A stretch of 64,000 nt of DNA, from contig JAGQZQ010000001.1 of assembly GCA_020435415.1 (NCBI GenBank), forward strand, positions 90,228-154,227, given 5' to 3'. Position numbers and translations under genes: made by a program. Of the stretch, positions 8,381 to 16,335 are shown piece by piece (the first letter of the stretch is position 1; every line of letters begins with the position of its first letter). The stretch comes from Flavobacteriales bacterium. GTDB lineage: Bacteria > Bacteroidota > Bacteroidia > JACJYZ01. Below the pieces are notes generated by a model that saw only the letters and a list, made by a program, of their open reading frames with translations, had not been told where the DNA came from and made no database searches.

Positions 8381-8653
8381 TGTTTTCAGGATTGCGTGCG
8401 GCCCAGCTTCATTGCGATGCGCAATGATTAACTGTATAGGGTATCATATCAGACCGGGATCTTTAGGATCGATCGTTCACAACACTGTACCGGTCGGCAT
8501 GCCGGCCACACAACGAAAAAATAACACAGCTCTCTTTGAATGTGAGTGAGGCCCGGAAAGCGGGCACAGAAGGTATTCTGTTTATACCATCACCCAGGCT
8601 CTTGATGCAGCCCGGGTATCATTCCAACTCACCGTTCTCAGACAGGTGTGTTT
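8381..8653 (-). other. Structured leader between the small basic protein gene and rng
   Basis: This 273-bp stretch has no credible ORF. Read on the minus strand it contains several hairpins: ACCCGGGCT with AGCCTGGGT (9 bp, one G-U) around 8603-8628, GCCCG with CGGGC (5 bp) around 8551-8565, the palindromic CGGCATGCCG around 8494-8504, and ATTGCG/CGCAAT (6 bp, 3-base loop) just upstream of the rng GTG. RNase E in E. coli autoregulates through its 5' leader. A similar loop for RNase G here is inference. Confidence 0.45.
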
Positions 8654-8749
8654 TTAGCTATTCTTCTTCTTATGGCGATTTTTGCGAAGTCTTTTTTTCC
8701 GCTTGTGGGTTGCCATCTTGTGTCTTTTCCTTTTTTTTCCGCTTGGCAT
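8654..8749 (-). CDS. Small basic AURKAIP1/COX24-type (bS22-like) protein
   Basis: A 31-residue protein whose reading frame starts MPSGKKRKRHKMATHKRK and ends KNRHKKKNS. More than half its residues are Lys, Arg or His. This composition and pattern match the AURKAIP1/COX24 domain, related to mitochondrial mS38 and the actinobacterial ribosomal protein bS22, which sits at the mRNA channel of the small subunit. It is easily missed because of its length. It lies 30 bases after the TPR gene and upstream of rng, in what looks like one operon. A ribosomal role is inferred from family resemblance. Confidence 0.85.
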   Translation of the reverse strand: MPSGKKRKRHKMATHKRKKRLRKNRHKKKNS

Positions 8750-8779
8750 TGCTATAACATTTACGTTAATACTGTGATG

Positions 8780-9259
8780 CTATTCGAGTGATTCAATCAA
8801 CGTTCTGGCCTTTTCCTTAGCTGCACTGTCTGTTGCCACATCCAGAAACGTTTTATAAGCGTTTATGGCACCCGGGGTATCTGCCTGCATCATCAAGGCA
8901 TCTCCCATGAAGAACCATGCTTCTTGGTTGTCCGGTTGTAATTCCAGGATCTGTTTAAACCTCGCTACCGCCTTTTCTCCCTGACCGGACATCAGTGAGA
9001 AATATCCCATTGCGGTAAGCGCCTCAATATTATCAGGGTCCTCTTCGAGTATCTCGCGTAGTTTGCGGATACCTTCCATTGGGTTTGTTCCCTGTTGAAT
9101 GTCCCTAACAGCCTCTGCCAGCTTTTGCTCAACCGATGGCGAAGAATCTCCTCCGGCGGTCTTCTCATCCGCTTTGTGTGGCAGCACCCACATCAAACCG
9201 AATAAAACCAACACCGACAGCACCGCCAATCCGCGCCTCAACCGCTCCTTTCGGGACAT
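8780..9259 (-). CDS. Membrane-anchored TPR protein
   Basis: A 159-residue protein with a single N-terminal membrane segment (about residues 10-27, LAVLSVLVLFGLMWVLP) and a short acidic linker. Two to three tetratricopeptide repeats follow (IEALTAMGYFSLMSGQGEKAVARFKQILELQPDN, QEAWFFMGDALMMQADTPGAINAYKTFL). The repeats face the periplasm if the N-terminus is cytosolic. TPR domains bind peptides, but the partner is unknown. It starts 5 bases after the HU stop, so it is translated from the same message. Confidence 0.88.
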   Translation of the reverse strand: MSRKERLRRGLAVLSVLVLFGLMWVLPHKADEKTAGGDSSPSVEQKLAEAVRDIQQGTNPMEGIRKLREILEEDPDNIEALTAMGYFSLMSGQGEKAVARFKQILELQPDNQEAWFFMGDALMMQADTPGAINAYKTFLDVATDSAAKEKARTLIESLE

Positions 9260-9264
9260 CCGAC

Positions 9265-9555
9265 CTATACCTTCGGCGAGTTGTTCCTGACTGCCTCTAC
9301 AAAGGTCTTGGCCGGCTTAAATGTTGGAACAAAATGTTCCGGGATGATGATCGTGGTGTTCTTGGAAATGTTTCTGCCGGTTTTCTGAGCACGCTTCTTT
9401 ACAACGAAGCTGCCAAAACCTCTCAGGTAAACATTCTTGCCCTGAACCATCGCACTTTTCACCGATTTCATAAAGGCTTCCACGGACGCCTGAACAGCCA
9501 CCTTTTCAATGCCTGTTTTTTCAGCAATTTCCGCTACAATGTCTGCTTTTGTCAT
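9265..9555 (-). CDS. hup: HU-family DNA-binding protein
   Basis: A 96-residue histone-like protein. It begins MTKADIVAEIAEKTGIEKVAVQASVEAFM (the dimerisation helices), followed by GKNVYLRGFGSFVVKKRAQKTGRN (the beta-arm base). The arm tip is replaced by a less typical NTTIIIPEHFVPTF sequence, and PAKTFVEAV closes the fold. HU bends and compacts DNA non-specifically. It heads the HU-TPR-small basic protein-rng operon and is divergent from mutY. Confidence 0.96.
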   Translation of the reverse strand: MTKADIVAEIAEKTGIEKVAVQASVEAFMKSVKSAMVQGKNVYLRGFGSFVVKKRAQKTGRNISKNTTIIIPEHFVPTFKPAKTFVEAVRNNSPKV

Positions 9556-9599
9556 CTTTTCCTAATGATTTTCAATCAGTTATAATCGAAAAAGGGAGA

Positions 9600-9628
9600 C
9601 GAAGATACGCTTTTTGTCTGGAACCCAA
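9600..9628 (-). promoter_or_regulatory. Probable promoter of the hup-rng operon
   Basis: On the minus strand a TTG (9626-9628) is followed after 18 bases by TATCTTCG (9600-9607). This is close to the Bacteroidota sigma-ABfr consensus of TTG, about 19 bases, then TAnnTTTG. It lies 45 bases upstream of the HU start codon. Confidence 0.5.
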
Positions 9629-9681
9629 AAAAAAATCAATTAATTTTGATGCTAAGTAATTCAATCATAGAATGTTTTAAG

Positions 9682-10731
9682 ATGAGAACATGGCAAAACG
9701 AATGGCTGAACTGGTACGCTGAACATCGCCGTGATCTTGCCTGGAGAAATACAAAAGATCCTTATGCCATCTGGGTATCGGAGGTGATTCTTCAACAAAC
9801 ACGTGTTGACCAGGGTACGGACTACTATCATCGTTTTCTTGACCGGTTTCCTACGGTCTCTCACCTCGCCAATGCACCAGAAAAGGATGTTTTAAAATGC
9901 TGGGAGGGTCTGGGCTATTATTCCCGTGCCAGGAACATGCACCACGCCGCCGGTCAGATAGTTGCTACCCATGGGGGACAGTTACCCGCTGACAGGGATG
10001 CATTGCTTGCCCTGAAAGGCGTCGGTCCTTACACGGCACACGCCGTTGCATCAATCGCCTTTGGTTTGCCGTATGCCGTGGTAGACGGGAATGTGTCAAG
10101 GGTGCTTAGCCGACTGTTTCTTATCACGGACGATATTGCCACGGGAAAAGGACACAAACGCATTGAACAGCAGGCCCTGGAAATTCTGGATCATCGTGAT
10201 CCGGGCACCTGGAACCAGGCTGTTATGGAATTGGGAGCGCTGGTATGTACCCCCGTCAATCCGCGGTGCGGAGACTGTCCTGTTTCCGGAATTTGTAAGG
10301 CATACATCAAAGGCATGACGGATGAATTACCCGTAAAATCGCCCAAAAAGAAACCCAGGGACCGGTTCTTCAACTACCTCGTATGGGAAGATCCAGGGGG
10401 CATTCACCTTACCAAAAGGACCACGAAAGATATCTGGCAAAACCTTTATGAATTTCCTTTGTGGGAGTCCGATCAACCGGTTTCCGGTCCCGAGGAACTG
10501 ATCGAAGCCATGCCTTCCTATTTCAGATCGGGTAAAGAGAAGATCATAGATCATACATCCATAACCCATATCCTCACCCACCAGAGAATTCATGCCGTCT
10601 TTTGTCATGTGCAGAGCGACCGGGTTATCAAACAGCCCGGTATTGAAAGGATCGAAAGAGACTCACCCGTAGCATGGCCCGTGCACCGACTGGTACAGCA
10701 ATATCTGGTGAAGCTGGGTTTTATTTTTTAA
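9682..10731 (+). CDS. mutY: A/G-specific adenine glycosylase
   Basis: A 349-residue base-excision repair enzyme that removes adenine mispaired with 8-oxoguanine. Visible features are catalytic Glu34 in WVSEVILQQTRV, the helix-hairpin-helix LKGVGPYTAHAVAS, catalytic Asp135 in VVDGNVSRV, and the [4Fe-4S] cluster ligands Cys189, Cys196, Cys199 and Cys205 (C-x6-C-x2-C-x5-C). The C-terminal NUDIX-like domain that recognises 8-oxoG follows from about 225. The ATG at 9682 places WY-x5-DLAWR at the usual distance from the N-terminus, so the earlier ATGs at 9646 and 9649 are less likely. It begins the mutY-ssb-gldE-gldD block seen in many Bacteroidota. Confidence 0.97.
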   Translation: MRTWQNEWLNWYAEHRRDLAWRNTKDPYAIWVSEVILQQTRVDQGTDYYHRFLDRFPTVSHLANAPEKDVLKCWEGLGYYSRARNMHHAAGQIVATHGGQLPADRDALLALKGVGPYTAHAVASIAFGLPYAVVDGNVSRVLSRLFLITDDIATGKGHKRIEQQALEILDHRDPGTWNQAVMELGALVCTPVNPRCGDCPVSGICKAYIKGMTDELPVKSPKKKPRDRFFNYLVWEDPGGIHLTKRTTKDIWQNLYEFPLWESDQPVSGPEELIEAMPSYFRSGKEKIIDHTSITHILTHQRIHAVFCHVQSDRVIKQPGIERIERDSPVAWPVHRLVQQYLVKLGFIF

Positions 10732-10814
10732 TTTTGAGGTTGCATCGACCGTTTCGCCCGGTTGATGGAGAACATTGTTTTATAGGGCGATGAAAATAAA
10801 AATTCTGTGTAGTT

Positions 10815-11258
10815 ATGGCAGGCATAAATAAAGTGATCCTCGTTGGGAACCTTGGCAAGGATCCGGAAGTAAAATATCTGGAAAGTGGCGTGGCCATTGC
10901 AAAATTCCCGTTGGCAACTTCTGAAAGTTTTAAAGATAAATCAGGTAACCGTGTTGATCAGACGGAATGGCACAACATTGTACTCTGGAGAGGTCTGGCG
11001 GAAGTCGCTGAGAAATATCTAAAGAAAGGCAACCAGGTTTACATTGAAGGAAAGATCAAAACCCGTTCATGGGACGATCAGGATGGCAACAAAAAATACA
11101 TGACCGAGATTGTTGCGGATAACATGACCATGCTTGGCGCCAGGAAGGATGAATTCGGAGATGATAGCCAGGCACCTTCATATGACAATGGCCCGGTAAG
11201 CCAGCCCGCGGCCAATGCCGATTCCGGACCATCTCCAACAGATGACCTTCCGTTCTGA
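10815..11258 (+). CDS. ssb: Single-stranded DNA-binding protein
   Basis: A 147-residue SSB. The OB-fold occupies about residues 1-110 ([60 protein letters not shown]). A short Ser/Pro/Gly-rich linker leads to the acidic tip DDLPF that docks repair and replication partners. It protects ssDNA in replication and repair, which fits its position after mutY. Confidence 0.97.
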   Translation: MAGINKVILVGNLGKDPEVKYLESGVAIAKFPLATSESFKDKSGNRVDQTEWHNIVLWRGLAEVAEKYLKKGNQVYIEGKIKTRSWDDQDGNKKYMTEIVADNMTMLGARKDEFGDDSQAPSYDNGPVSQPAANADSGPSPTDDLPF

Positions 11259-11298
11259 TCAATGAAGAATCATCGCCGTACCAATACCGTTTGTCCCC

Positions 11299-12648
11299 GT
11301 GGATAGTGCTGACGGCCTTCCGTTAGGCTGGACCGTTCTGACGGTTACTTTTCAAGGACTGACACCCGCTTCTGCGATTGCTCTGAGCGTACTTCCGTTG
11401 CTATTGCTGGCTTCTGCCATGATCTCCGGCGCTGAGGTGGCCTTCTTCTCACTGACCCCACAGATCCGAAAATCCCTTGAAGAAGATCCCGGGAAAAGGG
11501 GCAGGACCATCCTTCAATTGCTGGACAGGCCCAAACGACTACTGGCAACCATATTGGTCGCCAACAACCTGTTTAACGTAGCAGCCATCATCCTGTCTTC
11601 ATTCGTGACAGCCAATGTTTTTCACTTTCAGGGAGACAAGGTACTTGCCATGTTGGTGGAGGTGGTCTTCATCACCTTCCTGCTCGTCCTTATCGGAGAG
11701 ATATTACCGAAGGTGTACGCCACCAAACATGCCTTACCTATGGCTAGTCTAATGGCATTTCCATTGTTTGTAATGGAACGCATTTTCAGACCGATCTCCT
11801 TGTTCATGATCACCCTCACATCCGTGTTCGACAAAAGGATCAAGCAGAAATCCACCGAGCTTTCCATGGATGACCTGTCCCATGCGCTGGAATTAACCAC
11901 GGATGAAGCCACCACCGAAGAAGAACAGAAAATGCTTTCCGGCATCGTTAAATTCGGAAATATAGATGTGAAGCAAATCATGAAGTCCAGGGTGGATGTC
12001 GTGTCACTGAATGATACTGCGGACTTTGACGAGGTGCTTAAAGTGATCATCGATGCGGGTTATTCACGTATCCCCGTATTTCATGAACATTTCGATCACA
12101 TCGGTGGGGTGCTTTACGTAAAGGACCTTCTTCCTTATATCGACAAAGGGAAGTCGTTCAACTGGCAGGCATTGATCCGGAAACCCTTCTTTGTTCCCGA
12201 AAGCAAAAAGATCGATGACCTTCTGAAGGAATTTCAAAAATCGCGCATACACCTGGCCATCGTGGTAGACGAATATGGTGGCACGCTCGGAATTGTGACC
12301 CTTGAGGATATCATTGAAGAGATCGTGGGTGAGATAAGCGATGAATTTGATGAAGAGGAATTGGTTTATTCAAAACTGGATGATCACAACTTTATTTTTG
12401 AAGGGAAGATTCTGCTTAAGGATTTTTGCAGGGTCACCGGATTAGAAGAAGGAACTTTTGATGGCAGCGCAGCGGAAAGTCTGGGTGGAATTATTCTGGA
12501 ACAAGAAGGCAAAATCCCAGATAAAAATGCCGTGGTTGTTTATAAAAATCTGGAGTTCAAGATCGAAGCCGTGGATACCCGCCGCATCATCAGGGTGAAG
12601 GTGACCATCCTTCAGGAAGAGGAAAAGAACAAGGAAAATGAGGATTGA
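11299..12648 (+). CDS. gldE: GldE, CNNM/CBS-domain membrane protein linked to gliding
   Basis: A 449-residue membrane protein of the CorC/HlyC-CNNM family. The N-terminal DUF21 region has about four membrane segments and includes the MISGAEVAFFSLT motif. Two CBS domains follow (SRVDVVSLNDTADFDEVLKVIIDAGYSRIPV and LAIVVDEYGGTLGIVTLEDIIEEIVGEI), then a CorC-type C-terminal domain. In Flavobacterium, GldE is needed for or supports gliding together with GldD, and the wider family suggests divalent-cation transport. The start is taken as GTG at 11299, because it precedes the whole first membrane segment and no suitable ATG exists. The 3' end overlaps gldD by 11 bp. Confidence 0.93.
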   Translation: MDSADGLPLGWTVLTVTFQGLTPASAIALSVLPLLLLASAMISGAEVAFFSLTPQIRKSLEEDPGKRGRTILQLLDRPKRLLATILVANNLFNVAAIILSSFVTANVFHFQGDKVLAMLVEVVFITFLLVLIGEILPKVYATKHALPMASLMAFPLFVMERIFRPISLFMITLTSVFDKRIKQKSTELSMDDLSHALELTTDEATTEEEQKMLSGIVKFGNIDVKQIMKSRVDVVSLNDTADFDEVLKVIIDAGYSRIPVFHEHFDHIGGVLYVKDLLPYIDKGKSFNWQALIRKPFFVPESKKIDDLLKEFQKSRIHLAIVVDEYGGTLGIVTLEDIIEEIVGEISDEFDEEELVYSKLDDHNFIFEGKILLKDFCRVTGLEEGTFDGSAAESLGGIILEQEGKIPDKNAVVVYKNLEFKIEAVDTRRIIRVKVTILQEEEKNKENED

Positions 12649-13240
12649 ATTTCTTAAACGTACCACTTTTCTCATCAGCCCGGTTTTGTTATTTCTCGGG
12701 TGCAACAGCTACGACCCGGTGCCCAAGCCAACCGGATACCTGCGAATCGACTTGCCGGAAAAATCTTACCGTGCTTATGAGTCGGATTGCCCTTTTACAT
12801 TTGATTACCCCACTTATGCGGAGATCATCACCAGTGATCCCATGCTCAGGGAAAAGTGCTGGATGAACATCAACTTCCCCGCATTCAAAGGCAACCTTCA
12901 TGTGAGTTATAAACCGGTAACGGATAACCTTCAGCAGTATCTTGAAGACTCATACCAGTTCAAGGTCAAGCATATGTCCATGGCCACCGCCTTTGAAGAC
13001 AGCCTGATCACCGACCCGGAAAGAAAAGTATATGGCATGGCTTTTCAGATTAAGGGTGAGCGCACCGCCAGTCCATATCAGTTCTTCCTGACCGATTCTG
13101 TTCATCATTTCCTGAGGGCTTCCTTGTATTTCAGGGTCAGCCCCAACAACGACTCACTTGCCCCGGTGATTGATTTTCTGGAAAAGGATTTTGAACGAAT
13201 GATCAGTTCGTTCCGCTGGAAAGAGAATGAAACACCCTGA
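12638..13240 (+). CDS. gldD: GldD gliding motility lipoprotein
   Basis: A 200-residue lipoprotein (signal ending LLFLGC) with the GldD signature YDPVPKPTGYLRIDLPEKSYRAYESDCPFTF, followed by KCWMNINFPAFKGNLHVSYKPV and a C-terminal ISSFRWKENET. GldD is required for gliding and type IX secretion in Flavobacterium johnsoniae; its molecular task is not known. The ATG lies inside the gldE coding end, indicating coupled translation. The last 38 bases also encode the end of ctaA on the other strand. Confidence 0.94.
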   Translation: MRIEFLKRTTFLISPVLLFLGCNSYDPVPKPTGYLRIDLPEKSYRAYESDCPFTFDYPTYAEIITSDPMLREKCWMNINFPAFKGNLHVSYKPVTDNLQQYLEDSYQFKVKHMSMATAFEDSLITDPERKVYGMAFQIKGERTASPYQFFLTDSVHHFLRASLYFRVSPNNDSLAPVIDFLEKDFERMISSFRWKENETP

Positions 13241-14261
13241 ACATCCCCAGGCGGTGACAAAGGGATAACACCACCGCCAATAAAAGGAAGGCACCGGCCT
13301 GGTGCAGCACCCCCATCACCACAGGAACACCCGTTAACAGGGTGACTACCCCCAGAATGAATTGCATGGATACGGCAATGATCAACCACAACGATGTGCG
13401 ATGCAGTAATGACCATACTGGGTTCTTCCTTATCCTGAATGCCAGCCACAAAGCCAGGAGGGCGACGCCATATGCCAGGGTACGATGCACAAACTGCACC
13501 CCGGCCAGGCCGTCTATCAAGCCAGTCCACCAGGGATCCATTGCCGTCACACCGTCTGCTACCCACTGACTTCCCATCTTTGGCCAGGTATTGAACACCA
13601 GACCCGCTTTTAATCCGGCAACAAATGCGCCGTAGAGAATTTGCAGAGCCAATATCGCCAACAACAATTTAGACCAGGTGAGGATGGCAGGCGCCTGTAT
13701 GCGTTCATCTCCGGACCGCCTGATGTCCAGTATCCACCAAAAGGCATAGGAGAATGTGGCCAGCGCCGTCATAAGATGCGCAGCCAACCTGTAGTGACTC
13801 ACATGGGGATTATGATCCAGACCGCTCTGAACCATATACCATCCCAGCACCCCCTGAAAACCACCCATGGCAAAAAGGATGAGGGCACGGGGCACGGCAC
13901 TTCCGGTGATCCATTTTTTTCGATAGAAGAAAATAAATGGCACCACGAAGACCACTCCTATCAGACGCCCAAGAAGCCGATGAATGTACTCCCACCAATA
14001 AATCGATTTAAAATCATCGAGTGTGAAATGAAAATTGCGTTGCTGGAACTCCGGGAACTGCTGATAATCCTCAAAGGCCTTTTGCCAGGCCTCTTCCGAT
14101 AACGGTGGCAGCGCACCGGTGACCGGCTTCCACTCCACCATGGACAACCCGGATCCCGTGAGCCTGGTGATCCCGCCAATCACCACCATGGCAAAGATCA
14201 GCAGACAGCCTGAGGCCAACCACAGGGTGAGGGGTCGTTTACCTTCCTCGGTTTTATTCAT
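13203..14261 (-). CDS. ctaA: Heme A synthase (COX15/CtaA)
   Basis: A 352-residue integral membrane enzyme with eight membrane helices that oxidises heme O to heme A for cytochrome oxidase. Motifs: GGITRLTGSGLSMVEWKPVTGALPP at the N-terminus, IYWWEYIHRLLGRLIG (first heme-ligating His region), VSHYRLAAHL, and in the second half VQFVHRTLAYG and GVLHQAGAFLLL. This arrangement fits the longer eukaryote-like (type 2) CtaA. It converges on gldD with a 38-bp overlap. Heme O synthase and oxidase subunits are encoded at 43-46 kb. Confidence 0.95.
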   Translation of the reverse strand: MNKTEEGKRPLTLWLASGCLLIFAMVVIGGITRLTGSGLSMVEWKPVTGALPPLSEEAWQKAFEDYQQFPEFQQRNFHFTLDDFKSIYWWEYIHRLLGRLIGVVFVVPFIFFYRKKWITGSAVPRALILFAMGGFQGVLGWYMVQSGLDHNPHVSHYRLAAHLMTALATFSYAFWWILDIRRSGDERIQAPAILTWSKLLLAILALQILYGAFVAGLKAGLVFNTWPKMGSQWVADGVTAMDPWWTGLIDGLAGVQFVHRTLAYGVALLALWLAFRIRKNPVWSLLHRTSLWLIIAVSMQFILGVVTLLTGVPVVMGVLHQAGAFLLLAVVLSLCHRLGMFRVFHSLSSGTN

Positions 14262-14272
14262 GAAGCGAAATT

Positions 14273-14304
14273 ATAAAAAAAGGCCGTCGGAAATTCGACG
14301 GCCT
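14273..14304 (-). terminator. Intrinsic terminator of the plug-protein gene
   Basis: A perfect 9-bp stem (AGGCCGTCG 14281-14289 with CGACGGCCT 14296-14304) and a 6-base loop. On the minus strand it is followed at once by a seven-T run. It sits 20 bases after the plug-protein stop and separates that gene from ctaA. Confidence 0.93.
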
Positions 14305-14324
14305 GCCCTCCGGGTTGCGCGCAA

Positions 14325-15080
14325 CTATCTGTTAAAATACCCATTGGTGGTTATCAGGATCAGACCGCCAGTCAGGTCACCGTATTCCGCCGGAATTCCA
14401 CCGGTCAGGACTGTCACCTGGTTGATACTGCGGCCGGGCATTTCTGTACTACCGATGACCTTCATACCATCGATGTAGACCTGGGTAGACTCCTTGCGGG
14501 CGCCACGAATATAGAGGCCGCTGCCGTCCGGTGCGGGAAATACGCCGGGGGCCAACGGGGCATAGGAAACCGGATCGGATGAAGCCACAGGGATTTTGGC
14601 GATATCCCTCGGTGTAAGGGTAAATTCGTTTGAGGGATCCAAGGGAATAACGGGCGGTCTCACCACGCAGATCGGTAAGTCAAGCATTCCCACCTCGATG
14701 TCCTGAATCAATAGTCCGCCGGCAGTAACCAACAATCCTTCCAAAACAGTGGTTTTCATTCCCGCAAAGCTGGCCTCCAGCGAGTACTCACCCGGTTGGA
14801 TTCCGCGGATCCGGTAATTTCCATGCTCATCGGCCATGGAACCGGTAATAACATCACCATTCTTCTTAACGGCCACATTGGCAAATGGAAGCGCTTCTCC
14901 TGTCGCCGCATTGGTAACCCGACCTTTGATCTCACCGGTACTTACAACAGAACTTGCATGAGTTAATGGAGAAGTGAAAAGAAAAGTAACGATAAAAAAG
15001 GTGAAAAAGGAATATTTGAATCCAACTCCTCGCTGATGTTGTCGGGATGAACCCGCTGAATAAATGGCCCACATCTTCAT
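14325..15080 (-). CDS. Exported carboxypeptidase-regulatory/TonB-plug protein without a beta-barrel
   Basis: A 251-residue protein with a signal peptide (start ATG 15080; hydrophobic core FFTFFIVTFLFTSPL, cleavage near HAS). It then has a CarboxypepD-regulatory-like domain (GEIKGRVTNAATGEALPFANVAV, GNYRIRGIQPGEYSLEASFAGM) and a TonB receptor plug domain (LAPGVFPAPDGSGLYIRGARKESTQVYIDGMKV, GGIPAEYGDLTGGLILITT). The 600-residue barrel that should follow is absent. The stop is followed within 20 bases by a strong terminator, so this is not a recent frameshift remnant. It could act as a periplasmic ligand-binding or decoy plug. The function is unknown. Confidence 0.88.
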   Translation of the reverse strand: MKMWAIYSAGSSRQHQRGVGFKYSFFTFFIVTFLFTSPLTHASSVVSTGEIKGRVTNAATGEALPFANVAVKKNGDVITGSMADEHGNYRIRGIQPGEYSLEASFAGMKTTVLEGLLVTAGGLLIQDIEVGMLDLPICVVRPPVIPLDPSNEFTLTPRDIAKIPVASSDPVSYAPLAPGVFPAPDGSGLYIRGARKESTQVYIDGMKVIGSTEMPGRSINQVTVLTGGIPAEYGDLTGGLILITTNGYFNR

Positions 15081-15305
15081 AATAAGTGTTGATTTAGATA
15101 AACGGATATGCGGATCATCGTTCTTCTTCCACAATATACGTTTAAGCGATCCTCCCCGAAACCGGAACATGGTAAACGGTTGCCCGGAACAGGTCAGTGG
15201 TTGTCGCCAATTTGCGTACGGTCATCCATTAATTCCACAAAGCATTGGGATAAACATTCTCAATGTGCTGAAATCTCAAACCCCCGCACTACCTTTGACC
15301 CGCCG

Positions 15306-16181
15306 ATGAATCTTCTGGAAAATAAATTGTACCAATGGCTGACCCTTTGTCTGCTCGCCCTCACATGGGGTAGCTCCTTTATTTTGATGAAGAGGGGGAT
15401 GGTTTCCTTCACGGACACCCAGGTCGCTTCCATGCGTTTGATGTTCGCATGTGCGGTCTTGATGCCCTTCGGTATAAGGGCCATTCGTAAGGTCCCACCC
15501 AAAAGCCTTTTGCCAATTGCGCTTGTAGGACTTTTCGGCAATGGCATTCCTGCCTTTCTGTTCACCAAGGCACAAACGCACATCGATAGTTCCATGGCCG
15601 GTATCATCAATGCGCTGTCACCATTGTTCACATTGATCATTGGCATTCTATTCTTCGGACTGAAAGGAAAGATTAACCATTGGATCGGGATCATCATCGG
15701 TCTGGCCGGAGCAATCCTTCTGGTATACCAGGGAGGTGAAGTGGGCGGACAGGCCATGTATGCGGCACTTGCCATACTCGCAACTGTGTTCTATGGATTT
15801 ACCATTAACCTGATCAAGTCCAGGCTTCACGAGGTACCTTCTCTCAGCATCACCTCCATCGCCTTTCTGTTTGTGGGTCCACCAGCCACCATCTATCTCT
15901 TTACAACCGATTTCACCACACGCCTGGCCACCGACCCGCATGCCATGACAAGCATGGGGTTCGTCATGATCCTGGGCATGGTGGGCACAGCCTTTGCCGT
16001 AGTGCTTTTCAACATGCTTATCAAAGTAACAAGCCATTTGTTCGCAGCCTCTGTCACCTACCTGATCCCCGTGGTGGCTGTTCTATGGGGTGTGCTTGAC
16101 AAGGAAGTGATGAGTTTGGTGAAGGTGGCCGCCATCGCTACAATACTGGCAGGTATATACCTGGTGAATCAGAAAAGATGA
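15306..16181 (+). CDS. EamA-family (DMT) transporter
   Basis: A 291-residue membrane protein with about ten hydrophobic segments arranged as two EamA repeats. The first starts LCLLALTWGSSFILMKRG with the family's 'WGS' motif. The second follows from about residue 150 (ALAILATVFYGFTINLIKSR). It ends SVTYLIPVVAVLWGVLDKEVMS, the typical 'P(V)x(A)xxxGxxxxxE' motif of repeat two. Family members export metabolites such as amino acids; the substrate cannot be predicted here. The true start is the ATG at 15306; the 66 upstream in-frame codons have no family character. Confidence 0.92.
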   Translation: MNLLENKLYQWLTLCLLALTWGSSFILMKRGMVSFTDTQVASMRLMFACAVLMPFGIRAIRKVPPKSLLPIALVGLFGNGIPAFLFTKAQTHIDSSMAGIINALSPLFTLIIGILFFGLKGKINHWIGIIIGLAGAILLVYQGGEVGGQAMYAALAILATVFYGFTINLIKSRLHEVPSLSITSIAFLFVGPPATIYLFTTDFTTRLATDPHAMTSMGFVMILGMVGTAFAVVLFNMLIKVTSHLFAASVTYLIPVVAVLWGVLDKEVMSLVKVAAIATILAGIYLVNQKR

Positions 16182-16186
16182 ATGAC

Positions 16187-16228
16187 GAGTGAAGAATGAA
16201 GAGTGAAGAATGAAAATTAAAAGTGAAG
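16187..16228. repeat. Heptamer array, GAGTGAA/GAATGAA type
   Basis: Six units in 7-bp phase (GAGTGAA, GAATGAA, GAGTGAA, GAATGAA, AATTAAA, AGTGAAG), beginning 6 bases after the DMT transporter stop (16179-16181). Confidence 0.8.
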
Positions 16229-16276
16229 AATTTAGGTCGGGGGTGAGAACAGGCATGCGACTGGCAACAAAATTTC

Positions 16277-16307
16277 TTGGGGATCGAAATTCTTTTTCAT
16301 ACATTTG
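16277..16307 (+). promoter_or_regulatory. Promoter of rplU-rpmA
   Basis: TTG at 16277-16279, 20 bases, then TACATTTG at 16300-16307: an excellent match to the Bacteroidota TTG...TAnnTTTG promoter. Transcription should start near 16314, about 20 bases before the rplU ATG. Confidence 0.7.
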
Positions 16308-16335
16308 CACCCCCTTAATGTAAGTACAAGGAACT

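Noticed and set aside
8381-8653. tRNA or other known structured RNA gene in the rng leader
   Set aside because: No T-arm GTTCRAN-type motif or cloverleaf could be drawn; only separate hairpins are visible.
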